From: Amaranthus tricolor
Taxonomy: Eukaryota > Streptophyta > Magnoliopsida > Caryophyllales > Amaranthaceae
Assembly (NCBI RefSeq): GCF_026212465.1
Contig: NC_080048.1
Coordinates: 35,246,422 to 35,310,421 of the forward strand
Length of the DNA stretch: 64,000 nt
Direction of reading: 5' to 3'
The notes under the pieces were generated by a model. That model worked only from the letters and a program-made list of their open reading frames with translations, searched no databases and was not told the origin of the DNA. Positions 23,163 to 34,195 of the stretch are shown in pieces. The first letter of the stretch is position 1, and each line of letters starts with the position of its first letter. The position numbers and the translations under genes are program-made.

Positions 23163-24099
23163 GCTTCTAAAAAATTAAAATGACGTTCCAGTAGCTTCTT
23201 TGCAGCCATTATTCATACTTACTGTAAAATCAAAAGCCCTCCTAAAACCCACCATTTTCGCACATTGCTACTGTTGCTTCTTCATCTTTGTACTGTGTGT
23301 CGTCTTCAATTTCGTTTGTCTTCTTCATCATTGTACTGTTGCTTCCTTCAGTTTCGCATACCCAACGAACATTTCAACCTAAACCCACCATTTTCGTTCT
23401 TTTTCTTCTTCTTTAACATTTGAAACCCACCATTGTTGCTTCCTTCAAAAACCCACGAAATTAGGACTTAGTCTTGTTCTTCTTCAAGGTATTATTTTTT
23501 CAAGCTTAATTTAAGTTCTTCAACCTTCATTATGTTTTAGGAATTTAGTTTTTTTATACTAATTTTTTTTTCATTGTATAGGTTACACAACCCACCAAAA
23601 CCCACGAAATTCAAGGTATCTTTTTCATTTTGATTTTGTAAATTAGGTTTAAATTTGTCATACTTTATGAATGTGTATGTTGTTGTTGTTTTTAAGTTTT
23701 AAATTTATCATATATATCATGTTCGTTTATGCAAACATTTGGTTACTTGGAGTTCATTGATGTATGAGTATATCAGTATATGTTATTTTGATGTGGTTTT
23801 CTCTTCTAACGTGCTGTTTTGTTGTTGTTGAGTATATCAGTATATCAATATTCAGTATATGAGTTCAATGGCCTGTTTTGTTGTTGGTATTTTATGTTGG
23901 TAATGGGGATGATATGTGTTTTCAATTTAACAAGCATAAACTATTAAAAATTATTTTGTTTACAATTTTCCATCACTATCTAATACCACATCTCAAAATG
24001 AATTGGTTTTGTTTAGTTTAGTATTCTTGGATGTGGCAGTAGTCTTTTTGTTTACAAGTTGCAACTTCTTATGGAATTTTTGCGTTAAATGTTTTGCAG

Positions 24100-25363
24100 T
24101 TGCTATGCAAATGTTGTGCTCCAATGCCTTGCTTACACTTGGCCCTTGACAATGTATCTCCTTCAAGGACTTCATTCTAAAGAATGCAAGTATCTAATCC
24201 TCTTGTGCACCTGGACTTAAATACTTTTGTAGTTGTTTGACTTTTGTGCTTAAGAACTCTCTTTTGCTTTCAGTCTGTCAGGCTAGAAGGAAAAATGGTG
24301 TTTTGTTTGTGAGTTTGAACATCTTATGCTAAAGGGAAAGGAAGGTTACACTCCACTATCCCCCATTCGAATCCTCTCTAACATTACTCATCTTGGTCAT
24401 GGAAGAGAAGAAGATGCCCATGAGTTTTTGAGGTGAGAAACATTATGACATCTATAACATTCTTTTTTACATGTATTCCTGCACATGGAGTTTTAACATA
24501 ATCATGGATGTATTTATTGCCCCTACCGCTAAGATGGCAGGTATGCTGTTGATTCTATGCAGTCGGTTTGTGTTGAGCTGGCTGGACTTGCAGGTTCAGT
24601 GGCTAAAGAAAGCACTCTCGTTGGCATGACATTTGTAGGCTATCTTCATTCTAAGGTCTGACTCTTTGCTGAGAGCGAGCATTGATATTCTGTAACTTCT
24701 GTATTGACTTTGCTTGTGCAATATTAAGTTTTTTTTTTTTTTATTTCAGATAAGATGCATGAAGTGCCACTTTAAATCAGAGATATATGAAAGGATGATG
24801 GACCTCACTGTAGAGATAGAGGGGGATATCAGGACTCTGAAACAAGCACTTAAAAGATTTACGACTTCTGAAATGTTAGAAGGAGATAACAAATACTATT
24901 GCAGCAGGTTCTCCAAATTTTTTTCACATTTCCTCAACTAACTATTTTCTTAATTTTTAATTTAATAAAAATATTTGTATGGTTTTTGTTATATATACTC
25001 AATGCCAAAGCCTTTATCCCTGCAATATGCTTTTAATTATATGTTTAGATTTCATTATTTTGCCTGTCATTATGCTGCAGATGTAAATCTTATGAGAAAG
25101 CTAAGAAGAAGTTGACTGTATTTCAAGCACCAAACATTCTTACAATCATGCTTAAGCGATTTCAGGTTATTCTCTAGATGCCAATCTGGAGTGTTCTTTT
25201 TTCATATTTGCAAATATGCTTTAGATATGCATGCTTATCTTTTCACTATTCTTTCCAGGCGGAAAATTTTACGAAGTTAAGAAAACCTGTTAAGTTTCCC
25301 GAAATTCTGAACATGACTCCTTATATATATGAGTCACTCAAGTGATAAAGACCCTCAATACTG
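24100..25363 (+). pseudogene. Captured UBP16-like ubiquitin-specific protease fragment, six exons
   Basis: Six exon-like blocks join in frame: 24100-24189, 24274-24432, 24541-24655, 24750-24907, 25081-25165 and 25259 to about 25363, all with GT-AG borders. The product matches the plant UBP15-19 class. The Cys box CYANVVLQCL (nucleophile Cys) is in the first block, CEFEHL and REEDAHEFLRYA in the second, CMKC plus YYCSRCKSY zinc-binding cysteines in the fourth and fifth, and NILTIMLKRFQ in the fifth. It stops just before the catalytic His box, and no N-terminal MYND finger is present. An in-frame TAG occurs near 24285 and a frame change near 25335. A DUB-like protein from it cannot be catalytic; a transcript could still act on the parent gene through small RNA, which is speculative. 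Confidence 0.9.
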
Positions 25364-25952
25364 GAACCTATGTTTCACAACCAGAAACTTGTGCTAAGTG
25401 CTCTTTGATGGGTGGACTATGCACGCTGGATCGGTATTCAGAAAGCTCATGATGAAGAGCATGCTTAAGAGTAGTAGATTCACGTGGTTTTGCCATCACA
25501 CAAAACATAGGCTAACTTATTAGTCTTTATTATACAGGAGGTTTGTGCTCTCATATTACCATCTATATTTTTAATGTATTAAAAAGAGAATGGAAAGCCC
25601 AGTGTCTACTACTTTTCTTCCTCTCTTTGTACCTGTATTTTTTTCACTAATGGAAGTGAAGTTCTCAGGAAGACTAGAAATTTTCATATAGGAAGAATGA
25701 AAGTTGGCAAACTGAAGCATATTTGTTCCTTTTTTGTAATTAGTATAGATTTTAATTACTATATAACTTTAATGTATATATTATATATATATGTACGTAC
25801 ATATTATTAATATTGGATTATTATTACAAAGAGATTTTTGGTGATTATTTGTGATTATCATTTGATTTATTATTGGATTAATCATTGTTATTACAATGTA
25901 CATTATTATTGGATTATTATGAGTATAAAACGAAAAAAGAAAAAAAAAATAG

Positions 25953-26200
25953 AGTATTTGCTGCGGTCAGAGGCAAAACCGCAGCAAATAATGCACACTT
26001 ATTTGCTGCGGTTTTGCCCCTGACCGCAGCAAATAACCCTCCTTATTTGCTGCGGTTTTTGCCCATGACCGCAGCAAATAATGCCCTTATTTGCTGCGGT
26101 TTTGAACCGCAGCATTTAAAGTAGGACATTTGCTGCTATCACTATTGCTGGGGGCCAAAACCGCAGCAAATAATGGCAAAAAAACCGCAGCAAATGAGGT
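25953..26200. repeat. Right subterminal hairpin array of the CACTA element, 44-45 bp period
   Basis: TTTGCTGCGGT starts at 25957, 26002, 26046 and 26090, that is every 44-45 bp. Each is followed by the complementary ACCGCAGCAAAT, so each unit can fold. Two more degenerate units follow up to the terminal inverted repeat. Confidence 0.92.
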
Positions 26201-26214
26201 TTTTTCCACTAGTG

Positions 26215-26727
26215 AAATAACAGTACGTGATTTATTCTGAAAATTTTTGAGTCCGCAATAGCTTTAAGTCATGATTTAAAAATCAACAACTCAATATAAT
26301 ACTATGTTTGGATAATAAATTAATTAGAAGGAAAGGAAAGCGGAAGGGGAGGAAGGTAAAGGATGGGGAAAACTTTTTGACACTAGAGATAAAATCTTAC
26401 TTGAAATAAGCAGTCTATTATATTGGGTGTGTTGGTTAAACAACAAAAAAATTATTCGATAAATAATTTTTAACCCTATTGAAAATTTGATTTTTTAAGC
26501 AAAAACCTAAAAACTATGAGTAAGTTTTTTTATTGGCCTTTAGCTTTTGACTCATTTTTTCTGCAGTAATCAGCAACAATTAAACAATTAAAGTTGGCTT
26601 AATAGTTACTAAATCAACTAATACTTTTAGATGATCATATCGGTCAACAAATTAAATCTATATTGGGCTAGGATTAGCAGCAAAATAAGCAAGGGCTCCA
26701 TCAAATGGAAAAAATCGAATAAAATAA
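26215..26727. other. Intergenic stretch, nothing recognised
   Basis: AT-rich; no ORF or clear repeat ends. Confidence 0.5.
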
Positions 26728-27110
26728 GCTTATTTCAAAAAAAAAATCAAAATAAACTTCTGGATTTTTAACTGTCAAAATAAGCGTCTTCATGCCAAAG
26801 ATGAGGTCAGATATTTGTTCGTTGTTACTAACAGTAAACAAAGGAAAATAGTTTAAAAGAACCAAAAGAGAACAAATGTTAGTTTGTTGTTAACAACACC
26901 GAACAAACAAGTAGTTTATTTTTTTGTCTTTTTAACGTTATAACATTGTCTTTCTTTTGTTCGCTCTTAGTAACAGAGAACAAGTCGTGGAATTTTTTTC
27001 CTCTTATTCTATTAATAACAGCGAACAAGCCCTGATATTAGGCTCAAACACGAAAACGCATATTTGGAGAATTAAATTTTACAACGCCTTTTCTTTTAAA
27101 TTATTTATAA
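26728..27110. repeat. Fold-back repeat with TCGCTGTTACTAACAG motif, copy C
   Basis: Shares with copy B the AAAATAAGCGTCTTCATG left arm, GATGAGGTCAG, TTCGTTGTTACTAACAGTAAA, GAACAAACA and TAACAGCGAACAAG. The right arm (near 27040-27075) is its inverted partner. It lies between the CACTA element and the first MULE. Confidence 0.7.
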
Positions 27111-27420
27111 ATAAATAAAAAAATAAAAAAAATAAAAACTCATTTTCAATTTTCAGCAAATGGGTCATCAACTTAGGTATTGGGCGTTATTAAAAAAGGG
27201 TATTATTAAATATCGCCACTTTTTTTATTTTATCGCCACCCTATATATAATGAATTTTCAAGATTGCCCCTGCATAATTTTCAAACTCAAAAACTGTAAC
27301 ATCTCGCTAAAACTCTCTAAAAACACTATGTTAACTTAAACAAGTAAAAGTGTACATCGAATAACAATGGCGAACCAAAACGAGCATGATAACGATTCGG
27401 TAAGTAATTAATCGATTCAA

Positions 27421-27590
27421 AATTTTTCAAAAAAAAAAAACATTTTCCAGAACCCCCAGTCGCACAAAATGTGCGACTAGGCCTAGGTCCAGTTGCACAA
27501 AAAGTGCGACCCCTCCTAGGTCAAGTCGCACTTTTTCTGCGACCGAGGGGGTTCTGGAATTTTTTTAAAATTCGTTTTTTTGAAAAATTA
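27421..27590. repeat. Left hairpin array of the first MULE, 33-bp period
   Basis: Three copies of GTCGCAC-AAAAA-GTGCGAC-type palindromes start at 27458, 27491 and 27524, exactly 33 bp apart, separated by spacers containing CCTAGG. Outer arms CCAGAACCCCC (27447) and GGGGGTTCTGG (27546), and A/T-rich sequence beyond, make the whole block one large inverted repeat. It lies inside intron 1 of the transposase. Confidence 0.92.
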
Positions 27591-28868
27591 TTTCTTTTAT
27601 TTATTATAATTATTTTTTAAGTTATTATTATTTATTAAATATTATAGTAAATTATTTTATTTACTCATATATTTTATATATTTTTGTGTTTACTTAAATT
27701 ATTTATTTATGTTATTTTAATATATTTTATCTTATATATGTATTTTATTTAGTAAAATTTTTTATTTCATATTTTTGTATTGATATTTTTAATATATTGA
27801 AATTTGAATTATTAAACTAATTGATATTGTTAATATATTAAATAGTTAATCTTTTAATTATTATGAATAAATTTATATTTGCAGGACTTTGAAAACTTAG
27901 GGAATAATAGATTACTCTGATAGATTTGTTACCGATAGAAAATTTAATTCTGTAGATAATTTACATGCTTAGGCTGATGAGATAGCACTAAGAATTGGTT
28001 TTCAATTTACACGTGCTTCATATAAACAAAAGGAAGGGCGTTCTAGAGTGAGTTTGTACTTAAGATGTCACCGCTATGGTAATATAAAGGGTGATTTGCA
28101 TAACTTATACAATGCTGCCCGACCTGGTTCCAAAAGTAGGGCTTGTGGGTGTAAATTTATGATTTTAGGAAGTAGTCGTAAACCAGGGGAAAGACCTTGG
28201 ACGGTAAAAGTGTTTCCCGGTGAAAAAGGAAGACATAACCACCCGTTCTTGGTGTACAGAGATGGTCAAATAAGAGTAAATGGGATGACTGTCGATATTA
28301 GGCAGCACATACGAGATCTCAGTGCAACTGGCATTCAACCAGCGTTTATAATGACTTCAATTAGAAGGAATTCTCCTGGTTTTTTTGCTAGTATGAATCA
28401 AATTTATAATGTAAGACAGTCAATAAGAACAGAAGAGATGGATGGTAGGACTCCTCTTCAACACTGTCTTTATATGGCCACAGAGCATAATTATGTAGTT
28501 TGGACAGACTTTGATAGTGAGGGGCAGTTGAGTAGATTATTGATTGCAAATCCTAAATCTATGCAGATGATACGTTCATGGCCCCATGTTGTGTTGATAG
28601 ACACAACGTACAAAACTAATAAGCAAAAGTGGCCCCTTCGCCAAATAATTGGAATGACGCCAACCAATCACAACTTCTTGGTTGCGTTCTGTTTGATGCG
28701 AGATGAGGCGGCTATGTCTTATTCTTGGGTGTTGGAGAGGTTGAGGGATATTTACGGCAGAATTCAGACGCCTAACGTAATCTTAACGGATCGAGAATAG
28801 GGTTTGTCTGCAGCTATTCGTGTTGTCTTTCCAGGTAAACAGGTTTTAATGATTAATTATTGTCGATC

Positions 28869-28893
28869 TATATATATATATATATATATATAT
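28869..28893. repeat. Short (TA)n microsatellite
   Basis: About 12 TA units inside the short intron of the MULE transposase. Confidence 0.9.
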
Positions 28894-30940
28894 CTCAATT
28901 AATTTAAAATTTCTGTTTAATGCAGATGTACGACATTTATTATGCGTATGGCATATTGGCAATGACGTGGAGAACATGGTCGACAAATTATGCGGCGGAA
29001 AGAGAAATCAACAGGGGCAGATATTCAGGCAAACAAAATGAAACCCCTTGGTTAACAGTCTGACGATCCCTGAATTTGATAATAGGTGGGAACGGATTGT
29101 GTCTACTTGGTCGACTAGGAACAGGAGGGTCGTGCGATATTTGGCTGGAACATGGATTCCTAACAAAGAGAAATTTGTGCGTGCGTGGACGAATGACTGT
29201 TTGCACTTGGGTAACCAGACTACCAGTAGAGTTGAAAGCCAATACTCTTGCTTCAAGTACTAACTGCGTAGAGGTAACAGCTTATTTGATACCCTCTTTA
29301 AAAGGGCACACGCACAGATAACGAATCAACAATCGAGGATAAGATAAGTTCTGCAGGAATCTATGAATTTGATTTCAAGGACGTCGCGACTTAATTTTTT
29401 GATACCGTTGTATCGTCATGTTTTCATATTTTCCTTGGAACAATTGATGATGGAGCACAACCGGATGTTAACTTGGGGATTTATGTTTTTGACAAATGCG
29501 GTTGTGTACTTCAAAGAACCTACGGATTACCCTGCGCGTGATTCTATTACTTGTCAATCAGTTCTCATGGTTCGTTGTACTTGGATGATATACATCCATT
29601 TTGGAAAACGTTAAAGTACTTAAAGGCAGAAGAAGACGCCAACGAAGAAGTACAGAACGCAAACGCCGATGATAAAGAGTACTTTCAATCGTTAGTGGAT
29701 GAAGTTTTAAAAGCCGACCCCGCAGTGGTACAACGCATGTCTCAGGTACTTGAACATGAACTACACCCTGATGATACCGATATACCTGAGCCACAAGCAA
29801 GTCCACCGAGGAAGGGAAGACCAACGACAAGCAGAACCCTCAGAAGAAACAAAAGTGCGTTCGAGTACAATAGATCATCCTCAAGGGGTCGCGGATCCAG
29901 ATCTTCATCACGCGGGAGATCTAGTGGTAGATCTAGCAAACGATCAAACCAATCGTCAGTTGGTATTAACTTCAGTTTCAACTTATCTGGTACCCGTATT
30001 TCCTTTTCTATAATCATATATGTTTTAGATCAATTGAATGATATTAATATACTGTTATTTTTTCAGATGGTTCAGCAGGTCGTGATTTTTCACTTTTTTC
30101 GTGGCCAAATCACATTCCGTATATTCTTCCGCCGTACTTGTTTGATTGGATTGATGTTATAGGTGACGGAAACTGTGGATTTAGAGCTATTGCCGTCACT
30201 GAGTTAGGGGGCTAGGAGGCATGGCCTCTTTTACGACGTGCAATGAGTTTGGAAATGGAAACGCATAGAGATCAATATGCACGCGTGTATCTATCAGCAG
30301 AATTGGTGGAGAATGCTATATACAAAATTGGTGCCCATAGCAAAGGACTTGCCCCGTACAGTCACTGTATGGAAATGACAGCATTGTATTCTGCAGCAAC
30401 GTTTCTCAACATTGCAATTGCGCATTATGGCTCTGCCGATGGTAATCCAATGTATAATTGTTTAGTACTTCTGGTAAGGAGAACTGGGGGAATGCATGGC
30501 GTTAATAAACTTGTACATATTCTTTGGGTGAACGGGAATCATTATGTTCAGCTTTTAATGAACGATGATTCATCTCCACTGTCGCCAGTCCAGCAAAATT
30601 AGAGAGCAGCAACTAACAATTCATGTAGAGATTTAGAGAGACAGTATCGCAACAGGATATCACTTTGGAATAGACTGTGCGGCGTACAACGACCACAACA
30701 TAATAACACCGCCGAAGATGCAGTTAATTTAGATACTCTATAATACAATGCTGTGTAGCCTGCGCGTTGATTGTATTTATTGTACTAATTGTACTTAGTG
30801 TTTTCATTTTATTAATTGTATTCATTGTAGTAATTGTATTTATAGTATTCATTCCATAATTAAGTTCGTGAATAAATATGCTAGTGAATCAAACGCAAAG
30901 CGTAATAAGACAAATTCTGCATCAATACAAACATAAATGT

Positions 30941-32990
30941 CTATGAAGGATTGTGCCCTCTAAACTCTTGCCATTCGGCAAACAAATCTCTAAGTTCATC
31001 CAAATACAAATCAGCAGCCTGTCTTTCCCGGGGCGTCATATTAACAACAGCTGGCATCCTAAGCAATGGCGCGAGTCGAGTTGGAAATTCAGCTGCAAAC
31101 TGTACAAACAAAACAATAGTATTACCAAAAAATTAGACAACAATTTCGGTAATGACACATAAAAATTAAACAGATAAATAGAAACACTAACGTATTCAAC
31201 TCTGTTATCCGCTGCACCAAACGCAGCAGTAGGTCCTTCACCGGGGATTAGAAATGTGTAGGAAGACACTCTAAACCATTCGATATCCTCAGGGACAGCC
31301 TCTGATGGAACAGATGCTCGACGCAGTGCTTGATCACCAACACGGGCACAATAGGGGAACCTACTCCACATCTCCGTGTGCATAGTTGGAGAAGCGAATG
31401 TCACTGAATGGGAACCCTGTGCTGGTCGCAGAGCTTGGGTAGGTCTCAACGGAGGGGGGGGGGGAATAGCCTGTACAAAACCAAGCAATCTGACTGTCCT
31501 TTCAGGAAAATACACCACGACAATATCAAAACAGGTGATACCCTCGATATAGGGGGTGGGTGGGTGATCGTTCAATAAAACCCTAAGAGAAGTCATGTAT
31601 AGAGTCCATTCCACCTGCTTACAAAGAAAGTTATCATAAAAAACATAATATAAAATTAAAATAATTAGCATAACGATGTGTGAGGTCATGTACAAAACCT
31701 GTGTCTCTGTCATGGAGTCTAATATACTCCTACAGTCTCTCAGTTTGCTCAGCTCACGAATTGGCTTCTACGGGGACCACATCTCTGCCCTAGTCTTGTT
31801 AGGCATATCAGCTTGACGAGGATGGGGGCAGAAAGATGGGAAGTACTCGTAAATCCATGTCTGCAACAGTGTCAGACAACCAGCAATAGTCTTGCACCCA
31901 GTCCTTATCGCCATACCCAGTTGGCGATACATGTTAGCCAGCGTCACTGAACCCCAAGCATTCTCACCTGATTATCAGTCACAGCAAGTACAGGGTGACG
32001 CCGCATCCCGACTCTAGTCTTATCCACCAGCAGTGTGGAACCCACTATAGCCATGTAATACACAGTATTCTGAGTCTCCAGAGACTGAGAACGGTGGCAT
32101 AGCTGCAACATTTCACCAACGTTAATGCTCCCGCTGGTGAAGTACCCCTTCTTACGCAACTCCGAAATTGGCTCCCCAAACAGACCGGCCAGGCCAAGCT
32201 TCCAGTCACCATCAGCAGGTTTAGCGGGAAGTGAACCGTCAATGCCAACTCCTAAAATGCGTTGCACGTCGTGCAACGTTATGGTCATCTCCCCCCATGG
32301 CATGTGGAAGGTGTTGGTATCAGGCTGCCACCTCTCCACAAAGGCCGTAATAAGAGCACTATCAATGTGATGGTGCATTATGTGCGGCAAACGACCTAGA
32401 GGAGTGGCAGATAACACCCCGACCCCATACAGCTCATCAGACATGTCCTGCAGTCTGATGATCGCCTCCAACGTCCTCTTCCTAGGGTGACAATCCAAAA
32501 TCGGAGGCGTGCGCTCCGATCCCTCAAATATAACCTTCGCTACGTGTCCACCGTAGCTGGGTATTAAACTGGTGTCAACAGGGCCCCTGGGCTGGGGTGA
32601 TGTGATCAACCAGTAAATATCCGCGACTGTGAGCGCCTCCTCCCCCGTGGAGCCGCATCCTCAACCTGGTTGACTCTTGCGTGATCAGAAGTGTCAACCG
32701 TGCCATGCCCTCTAATCTTAAATTGACCGGCATGCCCTGTGACGAGCGTCCAATCAACAGGATGCCCAACAGACTCATCCTGACCGACAGACTTTTCCCG
32801 ACTGACAGACTCGTCGTAATCAGTATCATCATCACCTGAGCCGACCGTATTACTACGCAGGCTAGTCTGGCGCTCAAAGCGACTACGCGCATGGTCTAGG
32901 GTACTCGAACATTGGGCCTGACTATGTCTGGCCGCCTGTTCCTGCCTGGCTCGCCTTGCAGAACCCGTAATTAAAAATTCAAAAACTCGT
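30941..32990 (-). pseudogene. Plant mobile domain (PMD, MAIN/MAIL-like) gene of the first MULE, decayed
   Basis: Read on the minus strand, LIPSYGGHVAK is followed by the PMD core ERWQPDTNTFHMPWGEMT, ITLHDVQRILGVGIDG and LLVDKTRVGMRRH. A one-base frame change near 31963 is needed to continue into WGSVTLANMYRQL. Further exons are recognisable by GT-AG borders: one ending at 31699, one at 31192-31614 (YIEGITCFDIVVVYFPERTV) and the last at 30941-31099, ending NPS-stop. An in-frame stop lies at 31768-31770, and the N-terminal acidic part (32620-32950) is in a different frame. PMD proteins such as MAIN/MAIL1 are linked to transposon silencing and genome stability, and PMDs are known inside plant transposons. 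This copy cannot make a full protein. Confidence 0.85.
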
Positions 32991-33262
32991 TAACAAAAAC
33001 TCGAGGTAATTTCTATTTTAATGTAATTCAAAATTCAGAAAAAAAATAAAAATAAAAAATTATTAGTCGCACAAAAAGTGCGACTGAACCTAGGAGGAGT
33101 CGCACAAAAAGTGCGACTGTTCCTAGGTTCAGTCGCACTTTTTGTGCCACTCCACCTAGGTTCAGTCGCACTTTTTGTGCGACTCGTAATTTTATTTTAT
33201 TTTATTTTTTTTACTTTTGAATTACATTAAAATTGAAATTACCTCGAGTTTTTGTTAACGGC
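32986..33262. repeat. 275-bp perfect-style hairpin with 33-bp palindrome array, right side of first MULE
   Basis: The outer arms are GTTAACAAAAACTCGAGG (32987) and CCTCGAGTTTTTGTTAAC (33242), continuing through GTAATTTC.. and an AATGTAATTCAAAA block. The centre has palindromes at 33065, 33098, 33131 and 33164, a strict 33-bp period. The first two have an A-rich loop and the last two a T-rich loop, so the array itself is mirror-symmetric. Spacers carry CCTAGG. Confidence 0.94.
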
Positions 33263-33654
33263 TCCTCCTAGGTTCAATCGCACTTTAGCTCCGATTAATT
33301 TTATGTGTAAATTTTGTGTTTTTTGAAGTGATTAAAGTGTTATTAAGTGAGTTTTGAAGTGTTTTATAGAAAATTTAAAATTTTTAAGTACAAGGATATT
33401 TTCGTCATTTTATTAAATTAATTTAAAATAAGAGTGGCGATAAAATTAAAAGGGTGTCGAAAAATAAGAATTGGGTTAAAAAAAATCTAGTAATGGACCC
33501 GGACTATCTAAAATCAGCCAGACTGTATTAATAGTACATGCCATCCTCACCAGGTACCTCGAATATGGACATTTGTGAGTGGACATTGTTGCAGTATTTG
33601 TTTATAATGTTTTGATTTTGCGGGAGTCCATAATATATTAATATTTAGTGTTTT

Positions 33655-33885
33655 TTTAGCTAGACTGTCTTTTTAAGATACATAAGTTAAAGCCCACTCT
33701 ATTAATAATTAATTGTCTATTTATTATATTCTTAATGCTTACTTATATTATTTTTAATGCTTATTTATCATATTTTTAATGATAACTTTCAATATCTTAA
33801 ATGTCTACTTATATCATTTTTAATGTCTAAAACCGTTCCAATTAGAGATGGTCTCTCAAAGACACCGTCTTTCATAAAAATTTGT
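33655..33885. repeat. Dispersed GTCTC-type repeat with internal 25-27 bp tandem units
   Basis: Starts near TAGACTGTCTTTTTAAG and ends near GACACCGTCTTTCAT. Inside are several copies of a TTAATGCTTACTTATATTAT-like unit. A homologous copy lies at 59705-59945. Confidence 0.65.
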
Positions 33886-34195
33886 GTTTTTTTTTGTTTA
33901 AATCATGTACTACCCTTATGCAAGTTATTAGATTTATTGAATATCAAATTTTATTTTAGCTAAAGTTTATATATATATTTTTTCACAAAAGGTATTATAT
34001 GGCTTTAATTGTTGCTAGGTACTTTCTTTTCTAGGCCTACCATTAAAAAAATAAATTTATTAGATGTCTTGTCATCTCCAAATGTGTGGAAGGTTAAGAA
34101 GCTTGTCCTTGAAATAAATGGTGCACATTGAGAAAACACTTATTATTTCTAAAATTGTTGGCTCTATCGATTTTGAAATTTAGGAAGTTATATAT

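Larger units (their letters stand above)
22859..26214. mobile_element. Non-autonomous CACTA (CMC/EnSpm) element with captured UBP gene fragment
   Basis: The terminal inverted repeats are CACTAGTGGAAAAAA at the left and TTTTTTCCACTAGTG at the right, flanked by AAA on both sides, consistent with the 3-bp duplication of CACTA transposons. Both subterminal regions hold clusters of TTTGCTGCGG and its complement. The 3.36-kb interior has no recognisable TnpA/TnpD transposase; instead it holds exons of a host deubiquitinase gene. It is therefore a Pack-CACTA type element that must be moved in trans. Confidence 0.93.
27367..30602 (+). pseudogene. Decayed FAR1-type MULE transposase fused to an OTU-domain protease
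   Basis: The likely first exon is 27367-27399 (MANQNEHDNDS, donor GTAAGT); the next starts near 27883. A FAR1-like zinc cluster (YLRCHRYG, CGCKF, GRHNHP) is followed by the MULE catalytic core, with Asp in VVLIDTTYK and Asp in VILTDRE; a short intron lies near 28834-28925. Then come LLCVWHIGND, a SWIM-like Cys segment near 29490-29530 and a Ser/Arg-rich linker. The end is an OTU cysteine-protease domain: DGNC at 30165-30176 with GFRAIA, and the matching His in WVNGNHYVQ near 30540. Stops at 27970, 28798, 29039, 29261 and 30213, plus a frameshift near 27900, kill it. In living relatives the transposase would cut and join element ends; the OTU part would remove ubiquitin or a ubiquitin-like protein. 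Confidence 0.87.
27190..33475. mobile_element. MULE with FAR1/MULE-OTU transposase and a convergent PMD gene
   Basis: About 6.3 kb bounded by degenerate long inverted ends. The left end has TATCGCCACTTTTTTTATTT with TTATCGCCACCC; the right end, reverse-complemented, has TCGACACCCTTTTAATTTTA with TCGCCACTCTTA. I could not define a 9-bp target duplication, so the outer edges are approximate. The content in order is: transposase first exon, hairpin array in an intron, transposase core, OTU domain, then in the opposite strand the PMD gene, then a second hairpin array. Both genes carry stops or frameshifts, so the copy is dead. Confidence 0.85.

Noticed and set aside
25885..26124. 79-codon ORF with repeated Ala-Ala-Asn-Asn
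   Set aside because: It is a translation of the CACTA subterminal hairpin array (GCAGCAAATAA units).
29558..30017. Long minus-strand ORFs of 90-91 codons
   Set aside because: Antisense shadows of the Ser/Arg-rich linker of the MULE transposase.
31036..31713. 225-codon minus ORF as one uninterrupted protein
   Set aside because: It reads through two introns of the PMD gene (GT-AG borders at 31699/31614 and 31192/31099); only the 31192-31614 part fits PMD.
27421..33185. Periodic palindromes that resemble a CRISPR array
   Set aside because: The units are hairpins with almost constant short spacers, the host is a plant with spliced genes, and the arrays lie in transposon subterminal regions. 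No cas genes exist.
27190..33475. A 9-bp target duplication around the first MULE
   Set aside because: Flanks are A/T-rich runs (ATTAAAAAA and AAAAAAAAT) that do not match cleanly, so edges are left approximate.
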